Assembly: GCA_039029935.1 (NCBI GenBank)
Contig: JBCCFC010000478.1
Coordinates: 1 to 9,301 of the forward strand
Source of the DNA: G039029935 sp039029935
Lineage (GTDB): Bacteria > Chloroflexota > Anaerolineae > Caldilineales > Caldilineaceae
Direction of reading: 5' to 3'
Length of the DNA: 9,301 nt
In this document: piece by piece, positions 1-6,275 of the stretch
How the letters are laid out: each line of letters opens with the position of its first letter
How positions within the stretch are numbered: position 1 is the first letter of the stretch
The notes under the pieces: model-generated
Told to the model about the DNA's origin: nothing
Databases searched by the model: none
Seen by the model: only the letters and a program-made list of their open reading frames with translations
Program-made: the position numbers and the translations under genes

Positions 1-36
1 CCTCAATTTTGCCTCTTTTTCGCTCTCTCTTCGAAA

Positions 37-91
37 TTGAAACCCTTTCTCTTTGCACGAAATAGTTGAAACCCCTTCTTTTTGCACAAAA
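37..91. repeat. Two 26-bp direct repeats (period 29)
   Basis: Positions 37-62 and 66-91 match at 23 of 26 bases, sharing the core TTGAAACCC and a TTTGCAC block. They lie about 75 bp upstream of the protease promoter, so paired regulator sites are possible. A slipped duplication in a pyrimidine-rich stretch is the simpler alternative. Function is unknown. Confidence 0.6.
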
Positions 92-110
92 ATAAGGTAT
101 TATGCCTTAT
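92..110. repeat. Small inverted repeat
   Basis: ATAAGG (92-97) and CCTTAT (105-110) are perfect inverted arms around a 7-nt centre. The site lies directly after the second 26-bp direct repeat and could be an operator. Six-base arms in AT-rich DNA can also occur by chance. Confidence 0.35.
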
Positions 111-128
111 GTTCATCAATTTTCGATG

Positions 129-150
129 AGTTCTTTCTACAAAAAGAACT
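129..150. repeat. 8-bp inverted repeat upstream of protease promoter
   Basis: AGTTCTTT (129-136) and AAAGAACT (143-150) form perfect arms around a 6-nt loop, ending 13 nt before the -35 box at 164. It may be an operator for the protease gene or a weak terminator of a gene left of the window. The following bases (GTTTTCTG) are only a poor U-tract, so I favour an operator or a neutral palindrome. Confidence 0.4.
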
Positions 151-163
151 GTTTTCTGTGTAA

Positions 164-192
164 TTGCCATTCATTATGAAATCTGTTATGAT
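164..192 (+). promoter_or_regulatory. Sigma-70-type promoter for the S1C protease gene
   Basis: TTGCCA (164-169) and TATGAT (187-192) are separated by exactly 17 nt, and TGT at 184-186 supplies an extended -10 (TGn). Transcription would start near 199, giving a 5' leader of about 93 nt. The leader contains a 5-bp hairpin (CACAG 241-245 with CTGTG 251-255). Both hexamers are within one or two bases of consensus. The call rests on sequence only. Confidence 0.62.
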
Positions 193-276
193 AAACCTCT
201 GAGCATATTCAACATTAATCATCAATACATTTCGTCGTTTCACAGTTTTGCTGTGTAACTCCTATCAAGTTCATCT

Positions 277-282
277 GAAAGG
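277..282 (+). promoter_or_regulatory. Ribosome binding site that fixes the protease start
   Basis: GAAAGG lies 9 nt before the ATG at 292. The alternative in-frame ATG at 307 would be 24 nt away and has no site of its own, so 292 is the preferred start. Confidence 0.55.
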
Positions 283-291
283 TTTCCTAAA

Positions 292-3200
292 ATGCAGTAC
301 TTCTATATGAAAAAACAGTGTCATGCTTTAAGATGCACCATTATTGTTCTTTTGTCAGCAATTGGTATTTTGATTGTTGATTCAATGTCACCTGTCTACG
401 CCAACTCACTCATGTTCACAAACATACAAAAGACAACAACTAGGCAAATCACAGCAAGTGTTACTATTCCGCTTGAGGTTGATAATTTGGAAGATGCACA
501 ACTGGCGATCATCCAAATTGAAAGTGTCGGTAGTTTTGAGAGTCTAGAGGAAGGAACTGCTGTAAATAGGGCGGGGTCTGGCTCTGGCTTTATCATTGAT
601 GAATCTGGTATTGCTGTAACCAATCATCATGTTGTGACAGGCGGTGCCTTTTTTAAAATCTATATCTCTGGTGAAGATCGGCCTCGAAATGCCCGTATCC
701 TTGGGGTCTCTGAATGTACAGATTTAGCTGTCTTAGATATTCAAGGCGATGGCTTCAATTATCTTGGATGGTATACTGAGACAGTCAAAGTGGGTCTTGA
801 TGTTTATGCCGCTGGTTTTCCACTAGGTGATCCGGAATATACATTAACACGTGGTATTATCTCCAAAGCAAGAGCCAATGGTGATAGTCAATGGGCCTCG
901 GTTGAGCATGTTTTACAGCACGATGCGGTCATTAATCCGGGTAGTTCTGGCGGGCCGTTAATTGATCGTGCAGGGCGTGTGGTCGGTATCAACTATGCTG
1001 CGAATTTATCCTCCAATCAATATTTTGCCATTGCTGGTGAAAATGCGCTACCCATTATTGAGCAACTACAACAGGGAATTGATATCGATACATTGGGCAT
1101 TAATGGCCGGGCTATAGCCGCCGAGTCTGTCAATGGCATTTTTGTGGCTTCGATTGCCTCCGGTTCACCTGCCGATACGATTGGCCTCTTGCCTGGTGAT
1201 TTAATTATCGAGTTGGAAGGACTTGAATTGGCAGAAAATGGGACAATGAATATTTATTGCAATATTCTGCGTAGCCATGCACCAGACGATGTATTACGCG
1301 TCAAAGTGCTTCGTCGTGAGAATGACAACGTGATTGCATTAGAGGGACAATTCAATGGCCGTCCTTTGGAGCAACCTTTCTCGATGACAGATGATGAAGA
1401 CGATACTTCCTCATCTGGTGAAGGCTCATCCCGACAAGATCAATCTGAGAATTCGGATGATACAGCTAGATATGAAGACTATGTAACAATCACCAATGAA
1501 ACTGAAGAGCTTTCGTTAGATGCCCCTGTAGTTTGGTCCGATGTTCTGGAAGGTGACTGGGTTATTGATGATGAGGTGGTTGGGACTTTGCTTGCGGTAT
1601 CTCCTGATTTAGGACAATTTTCGGATAGTTGGGGAGTTCCAGCTATCATTTTACGTGCATCTAATACGCTCATTCATACAACAGATGAAGAAACCCTTTT
1701 GGACGACAAAGACCTATCGGAAGACTGTACCTACGAAAAACGAGGTGACTATACCGATGGTCTTTACACTGGTTACTATGATATATGGGGCGATTGTGGT
1801 GAGGATGAAAGTGTTGTATTTATTATTGCGGCTGCACCAGAATCTAGAGATTTTCTCATCCGTTTGGATGCCTATCTTGTGACAGAAGCGGATACAGAGG
1901 CATTGGAGCAAATTATTGACACATTCTTGGTCGATTTACCACCACTTACCTTAGAACGATTTGTAAATGAGGATAGCATCTTGTTATTTAATGCCATTGA
2001 TTCGTCTAGGGTTAATGTCGCAGAGCTAGAAAATCAATATACGGCTGTCGTTAACCCAGCCTTAAATTTCTTATCACCTGTTGAGTGGGATAGTATAGAA
2101 AGCAATGATTGGGTTGTGGATGAAGATGTGGTAGGTCTAAATATTCATGTATCTTCAAATGCACGCCGCTTTCCTAGCACTAACTGGTCAACATCAGGTA
2201 TCTCTGTATATACAGCCTTCAATCCTGAATCACAAATCGTGCCAGGAGATTTATTAGATAACATTGACCATAGTGAAGAATGTACCTATAGCCGTCGCGT
2301 TGAGCATGAACACTCTGTGTCCGGTTTCATATACACTGGCTCGTATGACATTTGGACAGAATGTGGTGGAGAAGATAACGCATTGTTTGTTCTGGTTGCC
2401 GCCCCTGATGGCGATGCTGATCACTTTGTTGTGTTTCAACTTCTCGCCCTAGAAATCGCAGATATTGAAGCCTTTGAGCTTTTAGAAGAAAGCTTTTTTG
2501 TTGGCGATTTTGATAAAAGAATGATGGCAAACCCTGATGCAAGCGATGGTGATGACGAGATTACTTTTACGCAGATATCAGATAACACTGGTGCGTTGTC
2601 CGTTAACGTCCCTATTCAATGGACCGAAACCAATGGTAACAATTGGGCAAATGATGGTGATGTCCTTGGTCCGGGACTGAGCGCATCCGCGGATTTAGAG
2701 GATTATAACCAATCTTGGAACGAATCAGGTGTTTTTATTGGGTATTCAGAGGTTATTGGCGATCTGGAAGATACCGACGAGATTCTTGATATCTTCGTTT
2801 ATGAGTCATGTGAAACCAGTGACCGATATACGCTTGAAGATATTGGGTATATCGGAGAGTATGATCTATTGGCCAATTGTGGCGACGACGGTGCAATTGC
2901 ACTCAACATGGTTTTACAGCCTGATATTTCTCATAATGGTCTTGTAGTTCTCAAAATACGTCTTTCTGCAAGGGATATATCGAAGTCTACAATCTATGAG
3001 CAGATATTATCCACATTGACCTATAACCCAGCACTTGACACAACCGCTGGTCAGGAAGGCGTGGTGGCAACCGTACGGGTTCAAGCGTTAAATGTGCGCG
3101 CTGGCCCCGGCACAAATTATGCTCGTTTGGATGCTGTTACTTCGGGAACAGAGTTACAGGTATTAGGGCAATATAATAGCTGTTCATGGCTTAAAATACG

Positions 3201-3294
3201 TACACCAGATGAAATCGAAGGGTGGGTATCGGGTTCAACGAGTTATGTCAGACTCAGCACAGCCTGTAGCCAGATCCCCGAAACGACAAGATAA
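292..3294 (+). CDS. Secreted S1C (DegP/HtrA-like) serine protease with PDZ, three Cys-pair repeat domains and SH3b
   Basis: This is a trypsin-fold protease exported from the cell. Residues 6-37 form a signal peptide (basic start, hydrophobic core, cleavage expected after VYA37). The protease domain spans roughly residues 60-250, with all three catalytic residues in S1C context: His113 in TNHHVV, Asp144 in CTDLAV, Ser219 in GSSGGP. A PDZ domain follows (about 265-345). An acidic, Ser-rich linker (about 364-393) leads to three homologous domains (394-548, 583-741, 757-911). Each has a W-rich start, a VG motif and two cysteines (479/502, 664/691, 840/863) around a YxGxYDxW-like segment. An SH3b domain (about 924-991, LNVRAGPGTNY) ends the protein and may bind cell wall. 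The family usually has one or two PDZ domains and no such repeats. Likely role, by inference: envelope or extracellular proteolysis or quality control. The gene has its own promoter and terminator and reads as more AT-rich than its neighbours. Confidence 0.93.
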   Translation: MQYFYMKKQCHALRCTIIVLLSAIGILIVDSMSPVYANSLMFTNIQKTTTRQITASVTIPLEVDNLEDAQLAIIQIESVGSFESLEEGTAVNRAGSGSGFIIDESGIAVTNHHVVTGGAFFKIYISGEDRPRNARILGVSECTDLAVLDIQGDGFNYLGWYTETVKVGLDVYAAGFPLGDPEYTLTRGIISKARANGDSQWASVEHVLQHDAVINPGSSGGPLIDRAGRVVGINYAANLSSNQYFAIAGENALPIIEQLQQGIDIDTLGINGRAIAAESVNGIFVASIASGSPADTIGLLPGDLIIELEGLELAENGTMNIYCNILRSHAPDDVLRVKVLRRENDNVIALEGQFNGRPLEQPFSMTDDEDDTSSSGEGSSRQDQSENSDDTARYEDYVTITNETEELSLDAPVVWSDVLEGDWVIDDEVVGTLLAVSPDLGQFSDSWGVPAIILRASNTLIHTTDEETLLDDKDLSEDCTYEKRGDYTDGLYTGYYDIWGDCGEDESVVFIIAAAPESRDFLIRLDAYLVTEADTEALEQIIDTFLVDLPPLTLERFVNEDSILLFNAIDSSRVNVAELENQYTAVVNPALNFLSPVEWDSIESNDWVVDEDVVGLNIHVSSNARRFPSTNWSTSGISVYTAFNPESQIVPGDLLDNIDHSEECTYSRRVEHEHSVSGFIYTGSYDIWTECGGEDNALFVLVAAPDGDADHFVVFQLLALEIADIEAFELLEESFFVGDFDKRMMANPDASDGDDEITFTQISDNTGALSVNVPIQWTETNGNNWANDGDVLGPGLSASADLEDYNQSWNESGVFIGYSEVIGDLEDTDEILDIFVYESCETSDRYTLEDIGYIGEYDLLANCGDDGAIALNMVLQPDISHNGLVVLKIRLSARDISKSTIYEQILSTLTYNPALDTTAGQEGVVATVRVQALNVRAGPGTNYARLDAVTSGTELQVLGQYNSCSWLKIRTPDEIEGWVSGSTSYVRLSTACSQIPETTR

Positions 3295-3331
3295 ACTAGA
3301 ACAAATAGCGTAAGACTTTGATGATATTGGT

Positions 3332-3374
3332 AAAAAGTAGCGGCTTGATATAATATATCAAGCCGCTACTTTTT
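3332..3374 (+). terminator. Intrinsic terminator after the protease gene
   Basis: A perfect 20-bp stem (3332-3351 with 3355-3374) closes on a 3-nt loop. It starts with an A5 run and ends with a T5 run around a GC-rich core (GTAGCGGCTTG). It begins 37 nt after the stop codon. The symmetric A and T tracts would let it work in both directions. Confidence 0.88.
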
Positions 3375-3535
3375 GGTAAGTTTTAAATCTGGTAAAATAG
3401 ATTGGAGCAGTTTTAACTATTGACTGGCCATTCGCTGAAACATATGTCCAATGACGAAAATCGGCATAAATTCGTTCAGATTTTTATCTGAATGTGCTTT
3501 ATATCGATTTTTATTTATAACACCACATTAAAACG

Positions 3536-3551
3536 TTTGATATTTATCAAA
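3536..3551. promoter_or_regulatory. Palindromic operator candidate overlapping the -35 box
   Basis: TTTGATA (3536-3542) and TATCAAA (3545-3551) are perfect arms around TT. The palindrome covers the -35 hexamer of the candidate thiolase promoter, where a bound repressor would block RNA polymerase. It does not match a regulator consensus that I know. Confidence 0.4.
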
Positions 3552-3565
3552 TCATGCTGTATTAA
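3537..3565 (+). promoter_or_regulatory. Candidate promoter for the thiolase gene
   Basis: TTGATA (3537-3542) and TATTAA (3560-3565) are 17 nt apart. The predicted start near 3573 gives a leader of about 118 nt before the ATG at 3691. It is the best-spaced hexamer pair I found in this spacer and lies inside the MITE-like element. AT-rich DNA makes chance matches likelier, so confidence is moderate. Confidence 0.45.
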
Positions 3566-3676
3566 AGTTTTTAAAAGTTACCCTTGAAGCTAAAAACATA
3601 TTTCAAATAATTTTTTTATTTGACTTTAAAATCAGCGAACGGCCAGTATTGACAATACAATCTTATATAAAAACAC

Positions 3677-3683
3677 AAAGGAG
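3677..3683 (+). promoter_or_regulatory. Strong ribosome binding site that fixes the thiolase start
   Basis: AAAGGAG sits 7 nt before ATG 3691, an ideal Shine-Dalgarno spacing. It rules out the upstream in-frame TTG at 3649, which overlaps the end of the MITE-like element. Confidence 0.85.
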
Positions 3684-3690
3684 AATTCAG

Positions 3691-4869
3691 ATGAACGAAG
3701 CAGTCATCGTGTCAACGGCACGAACACCTATTGGCAAGGCGTTTCGCGGTGCATTCAATATGACACATGGTGCAGATTTGGCCGCTCATGCCATCACTCA
3801 TGCTGTAGACCGTGCGGGGCTGGAAAAAGATGAGGTGGAAGATGTCATTATGGGCAATGCGCTCACACAGGGCGCAACTGGCTCAAACATTGGGCGTCAG
3901 TCAGCGTTACGTGCCGGGCTACCTGTGACAACCAGTGGCATGACCGTTGACCGCCAGTGTAGTTCGGGGATGCAGGCCATTGCTATCGCGGCCCAACGTG
4001 TGTTGGTCGATAATGTGCCGTATGCTGTCGCAGGTGGGGTCGAGTCTATCAGTTTGGTACAGTTGAATGTCAACCGCACCCACCTCCACAATCCTTGGAT
4101 GATGGAGCACAAGCCTGACTATTATATGTCGATGATTGACACAGCCGAGACTGTTTCCAAACGCTACGAGATCAGTCGTGAAGAACAAGATGCCTATGCC
4201 TATCAAAGCCAGATGCGCACCGCCGCGGGTCAAGCAGCGGGTTATTTTGATGACGAGATTGTGTCGCTGCCCAGTACGATGATGAAAAAGGACAAGAAGA
4301 CGGGTGAGCAGTGGCAAGAAGAAGTCACGCTATCCAAGGACGAAGGCAACCGCCCGACGACAACAATGGATGGCTTGGCTGGATTGCCCACTGTGCCAGA
4401 GAAGGAGTTCATCACGGCTGGCAATGCGAGTCAGCTTTCAGACGGCGCATCGGCCTGTGTGGTGACAACCCGCAAGACGGCTGAACAGCGCAACATGGAT
4501 GTGTTGGGTATTTATCGTGGGTTGGCTGTGGCTGGCTGTGAGCCGGATGAGATGGGCATTGGCCCAATCTACGCTGTGCCCCAACTGCTCAATCGGCATG
4601 GCTTGACAATGGATGACATCGACCTGTGGGAACTCAACGAAGCCTTTGCCGTCCAGGTCATCTACTGTCGTGATGAGTTGGGCATTCCTGATGAAAAACT
4701 CAATGTCAACGGTGGCTCAATCTCCATTGGACACCCTTATGGCATGTCTGGTGCGCGCATGGTTGGACACGCGCTCATCGAAGGCAAACGTCGCAACGCC
4801 AAGTATGTCGTCTGCACCATGTGTATTGGTGGCGGTATGGGAGCGGCGGGGTTATTTGAGGTGGCGTAG
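3691..4869 (+). CDS. Thiolase (acetyl-CoA C-acyltransferase / acetyltransferase)
   Basis: This 392-residue protein has the usual length of the family and opens with the typical thiolase start (EAVIVSTARTPIGKA). It should catalyse CoA-dependent cleavage of 3-ketoacyl-CoA or the reverse condensation of two acyl-CoA molecules, in the cytoplasm. All catalytic landmarks are present: nucleophile Cys90 in QCSSGMQA, the NEAF motif at Asn316, His348 in GHPYGMSGAR, and Cys378 in CIGGGMGAAG near the C-terminus. Sequence alone does not separate a degradative 3-ketoacyl-CoA thiolase from a biosynthetic acetoacetyl-CoA thiolase, so I give no symbol. The start rests on AAAGGAG at 3677. Its promoter candidate lies within the MITE-like element upstream. 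No other beta-oxidation gene is adjacent. The enolase-superfamily gene follows after 99 bp of repeats, so co-transcription is possible but unproven. Confidence 0.93.
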   Translation: MNEAVIVSTARTPIGKAFRGAFNMTHGADLAAHAITHAVDRAGLEKDEVEDVIMGNALTQGATGSNIGRQSALRAGLPVTTSGMTVDRQCSSGMQAIAIAAQRVLVDNVPYAVAGGVESISLVQLNVNRTHLHNPWMMEHKPDYYMSMIDTAETVSKRYEISREEQDAYAYQSQMRTAAGQAAGYFDDEIVSLPSTMMKKDKKTGEQWQEEVTLSKDEGNRPTTTMDGLAGLPTVPEKEFITAGNASQLSDGASACVVTTRKTAEQRNMDVLGIYRGLAVAGCEPDEMGIGPIYAVPQLLNRHGLTMDDIDLWELNEAFAVQVIYCRDELGIPDEKLNVNGGSISIGHPYGMSGARMVGHALIEGKRRNAKYVVCTMCIGGGMGAAGLFEVA

Positions 4870-4870
4870 T

Positions 4871-4953
4871 TATCAGTAGGTCAGTATTCGGTAGGTCGGT
4901 AGTCGGTAGCCAGTGTACCGATTACTGACACACCGATTACTGATATACCGAAC
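4871..4953. repeat. Degenerate heptamer repeat cluster that reverses strand
   Basis: The 99-bp gap between thiolase and the enolase-superfamily gene is built from 7-8 bp units. The left half (4872-4909) repeats TCAGTAG/TCGGTAG-like units. The right half (4917-4953) repeats their complement, including two 15-bp copies of ACCGATTACTGAYAY (4917-4931, 4932-4946). The halves can pair: TATCAGTA (4871-4878) with TACTGATA (4939-4946), and 4881-4892 with 4917-4928 at 11 of 12 positions. It resembles the short tandemly repeated sequences seen in cyanobacterial intergenic DNA. A terminator or mRNA-stability role is possible, but there is no U-tract. Confidence 0.7.
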
Positions 4954-4968
4954 CACTGGAATAAGTTC

Positions 4969-6192
4969 ATGAAGATCACATCAGTCGAAGCACTCATCCT
5001 CTTTTCTGAGCGTCGCTATACGGCCAAGCATGGCATTGATGTCAACCGTACCTCTCCACCCGAACAGCCACCAGGCATAATCAATAGGCGCGTTCTGACA
5101 GACCGCTATGCTGGGGGGCGTCATCTGTGTGTCTACCCTGACGGTGGGCAGACCGTGTTGGTGCGCGTTGAAACCGATGCTGGCTTGACTGGCTGGGGTG
5201 AGGCTCATGCACCCTATGCGCCAACCGTTACCCAAACGCTGATTCTTGACCTCTTTGCACCACTGATTTTGGGGCAGAATCCAATGGCAAGCGAAGTGCT
5301 GTGGGAAAAGATGTATGGGGCCATGCGTCTGCGCGGTCACAATACAGGCTTTACTACTGAGGCGATGGCAGGCGTAGATATTGCGCTCTGGGATTTGCGT
5401 GGACAGATGACCCAGCAACCCATCTACGCTTTACTGGGCGGTCCCTATCGCACAGAGATTCCGGCCTATGCCTCTGGGTTGCCGGGGTTAAGCGATACAG
5501 AAAAACAGGAAAAGGCGCGTCAATATCTAGCTGAGGGATATACTGCTGTCAAGCTGGCAATTGGTCGGCGTAGTTTGGAAGAGGATCTGGCGACGGTAGC
5601 GGCAGTGGCTGAGGTAACGGGCAACCAAGCGCACCTGCTGGTGGATGCACATGGGGCCTATGACCTTAGCACCGCGATTCAGGTTGGACATGAACTCGAA
5701 AAAATGGGCTGCTATTGGCTGGAAGACCCGCTTGTACCAGAAGACCACAGTGGTTATGCTGAGTTATCCCGTGCGTTGGATATCATGGTCGTGGCTGGCG
5801 AAACCGAGTGTAACCGTTTTCAGTTCCGCGATAGGCTGGCGGTGCGAGCAGTAGATGTAATTTTGCCAGACATTTGTCGAGCAGCAGGCATCACCGAAGG
5901 GCAGAAAATTGCTATTCTTGCCGATGCCTACCAGACATCATGGGCGGCGCATGTGAGCATGGGGACGATGGTGCATGTGGCAGCGGCTTTGCATTTGGGA
6001 GCAGCATCACCCAACTTTTTGATCTGTGAGTATCATCCGACCTTGACTGAGCTTGGCAATGACTTGATGCAGACACCGTTGGAACCAAAGAATGGCTTTT
6101 TGACGGTTCCGGATGGTCCTGGGTTGGGCATTGCCTTTGATGATGAAGCATTAGAAAAATTGGTGGTTTCACGACGGAAGGTGGAACTGTAA
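4969..6192 (+). CDS. Enolase-superfamily enzyme, mandelate racemase/muconate lactonizing type
   Basis: The protein has 407 residues: an alpha+beta capping domain (about 1-130) and a TIM-barrel domain. Family members abstract a proton alpha to a carboxylate, with Mg2+ holding the substrate. The metal ligands have the exact mandelate-racemase spacing: Asp226, Glu252 and Glu278, 26 residues apart. The His-Asp dyad is also in register (Asp301, His328), and Glu354 is a candidate for the conserved acid after it. On the other face, Lys195 is kept but the second Lys of KxK is Ala197 (VKLAIG). That argues against a two-base racemase and for a one-sided reaction such as sugar-acid dehydration. The substrate cannot be assigned. 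Residues 15-60 form a long capping-domain loop, which in this family shapes specificity. The start has only a weak GGA at 4958. The N-terminus MKITSVEALIL is typical, so the start is probably right. Confidence 0.88.
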   Translation: MKITSVEALILFSERRYTAKHGIDVNRTSPPEQPPGIINRRVLTDRYAGGRHLCVYPDGGQTVLVRVETDAGLTGWGEAHAPYAPTVTQTLILDLFAPLILGQNPMASEVLWEKMYGAMRLRGHNTGFTTEAMAGVDIALWDLRGQMTQQPIYALLGGPYRTEIPAYASGLPGLSDTEKQEKARQYLAEGYTAVKLAIGRRSLEEDLATVAAVAEVTGNQAHLLVDAHGAYDLSTAIQVGHELEKMGCYWLEDPLVPEDHSGYAELSRALDIMVVAGETECNRFQFRDRLAVRAVDVILPDICRAAGITEGQKIAILADAYQTSWAAHVSMGTMVHVAAALHLGAASPNFLICEYHPTLTELGNDLMQTPLEPKNGFLTVPDGPGLGIAFDDEALEKLVVSRRKVEL

Positions 6193-6195
6193 GGG

Positions 6196-6256
6196 CGATT
6201 AGAGTTAGTCCAATGCATCTCATTTTTTCCCAAAATGAGATGCATTGGACTAATCG
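6196..6256. repeat. Large palindrome between the enolase-superfamily and HD-domain genes
   Basis: A perfect 22-bp stem (6205-6226 with 6232-6253) closes on the loop TTCCC, beginning 12 nt after the upstream stop codon. The right arm continues as CTAATCG (6250-6256) and pairs equally well with CGATTAG (6196-6202). The left arm therefore looks like a longer arm carrying a 6-nt duplication. It could stop transcription from 4969-6192, but no T-run follows on either strand. It may instead be an RNA-processing hairpin or a remnant of a palindromic element. Confidence 0.75.
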
Positions 6257-6262
6257 GCTCTA

Positions 6263-6268
6263 TACAAT
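6263..6268 (+). promoter_or_regulatory. Possible -10 box for leaderless transcription of the HD-domain gene
   Basis: TACAAT ends 7 nt before the ATG at 6276, and no Shine-Dalgarno precedes that ATG. This spacing would put the transcription start at or beside the start codon, as in leaderless mRNAs. No matching -35 is seen 17 nt upstream, where the palindrome lies, so the call is tentative. Confidence 0.3.
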
Positions 6269-6275
6269 AACGATA

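Larger units (their letters stand above)
3423..3647. mobile_element. MITE-like element with 16-bp terminal inverted repeats
   Basis: The left end ACTGGCCATTCGCTGA (3423-3438) and right end TCAGCGAACGGCCAGT (3632-3647) are inverted copies matching at 15 of 16 bases. ATTG flanks the element directly on both sides (3419-3422 and 3648-3651), as a 4-bp target duplication would. The 225-bp body is very AT-rich, has no credible ORF, and contains a 7-bp stem-loop (3475-3481 with 3486-3492, TTTT loop) and a promoter. These traits fit a non-autonomous miniature element. I cannot name the parent transposase family. A pair of distant regulator sites is the alternative, but the matching flanks argue against it. 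Confidence 0.55.

Noticed and set aside
37..91. CRISPR-like repeats ending in TTGAAAC
   Set aside because: Only two units, with a 29-nt period and 3 nt between them, leave no room for spacers.
307..309. Alternative ATG start for the protease
   Set aside because: It would still give a good signal peptide, but it has no ribosome binding site, whereas 292 has GAAAGG at 9 nt.
3649..3654. TTGACA as a -35 box for the thiolase
   Set aside because: The TATA-like sequences downstream (3664-3671) are only 9-11 nt away, too close for a sigma-70 promoter.
3649..3690. Upstream TTG start extending the thiolase by 14 residues
   Set aside because: Thiolases start at the equivalent of MNEAVIVSTARTP, and AAAGGAG is perfectly placed for ATG 3691. 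The TTG also overlaps the flank of the MITE-like element.
3919..4317. 132-residue minus-strand ORF opposite the thiolase
   Set aside because: Antisense shadow with no domain and no promoter or ribosome binding site of its own.
6213..6275. 21-residue N-terminal extension of the HD protein
   Set aside because: It would begin inside the left arm of the palindrome and has no ribosome binding site. The family N-terminus fits ATG 6276.
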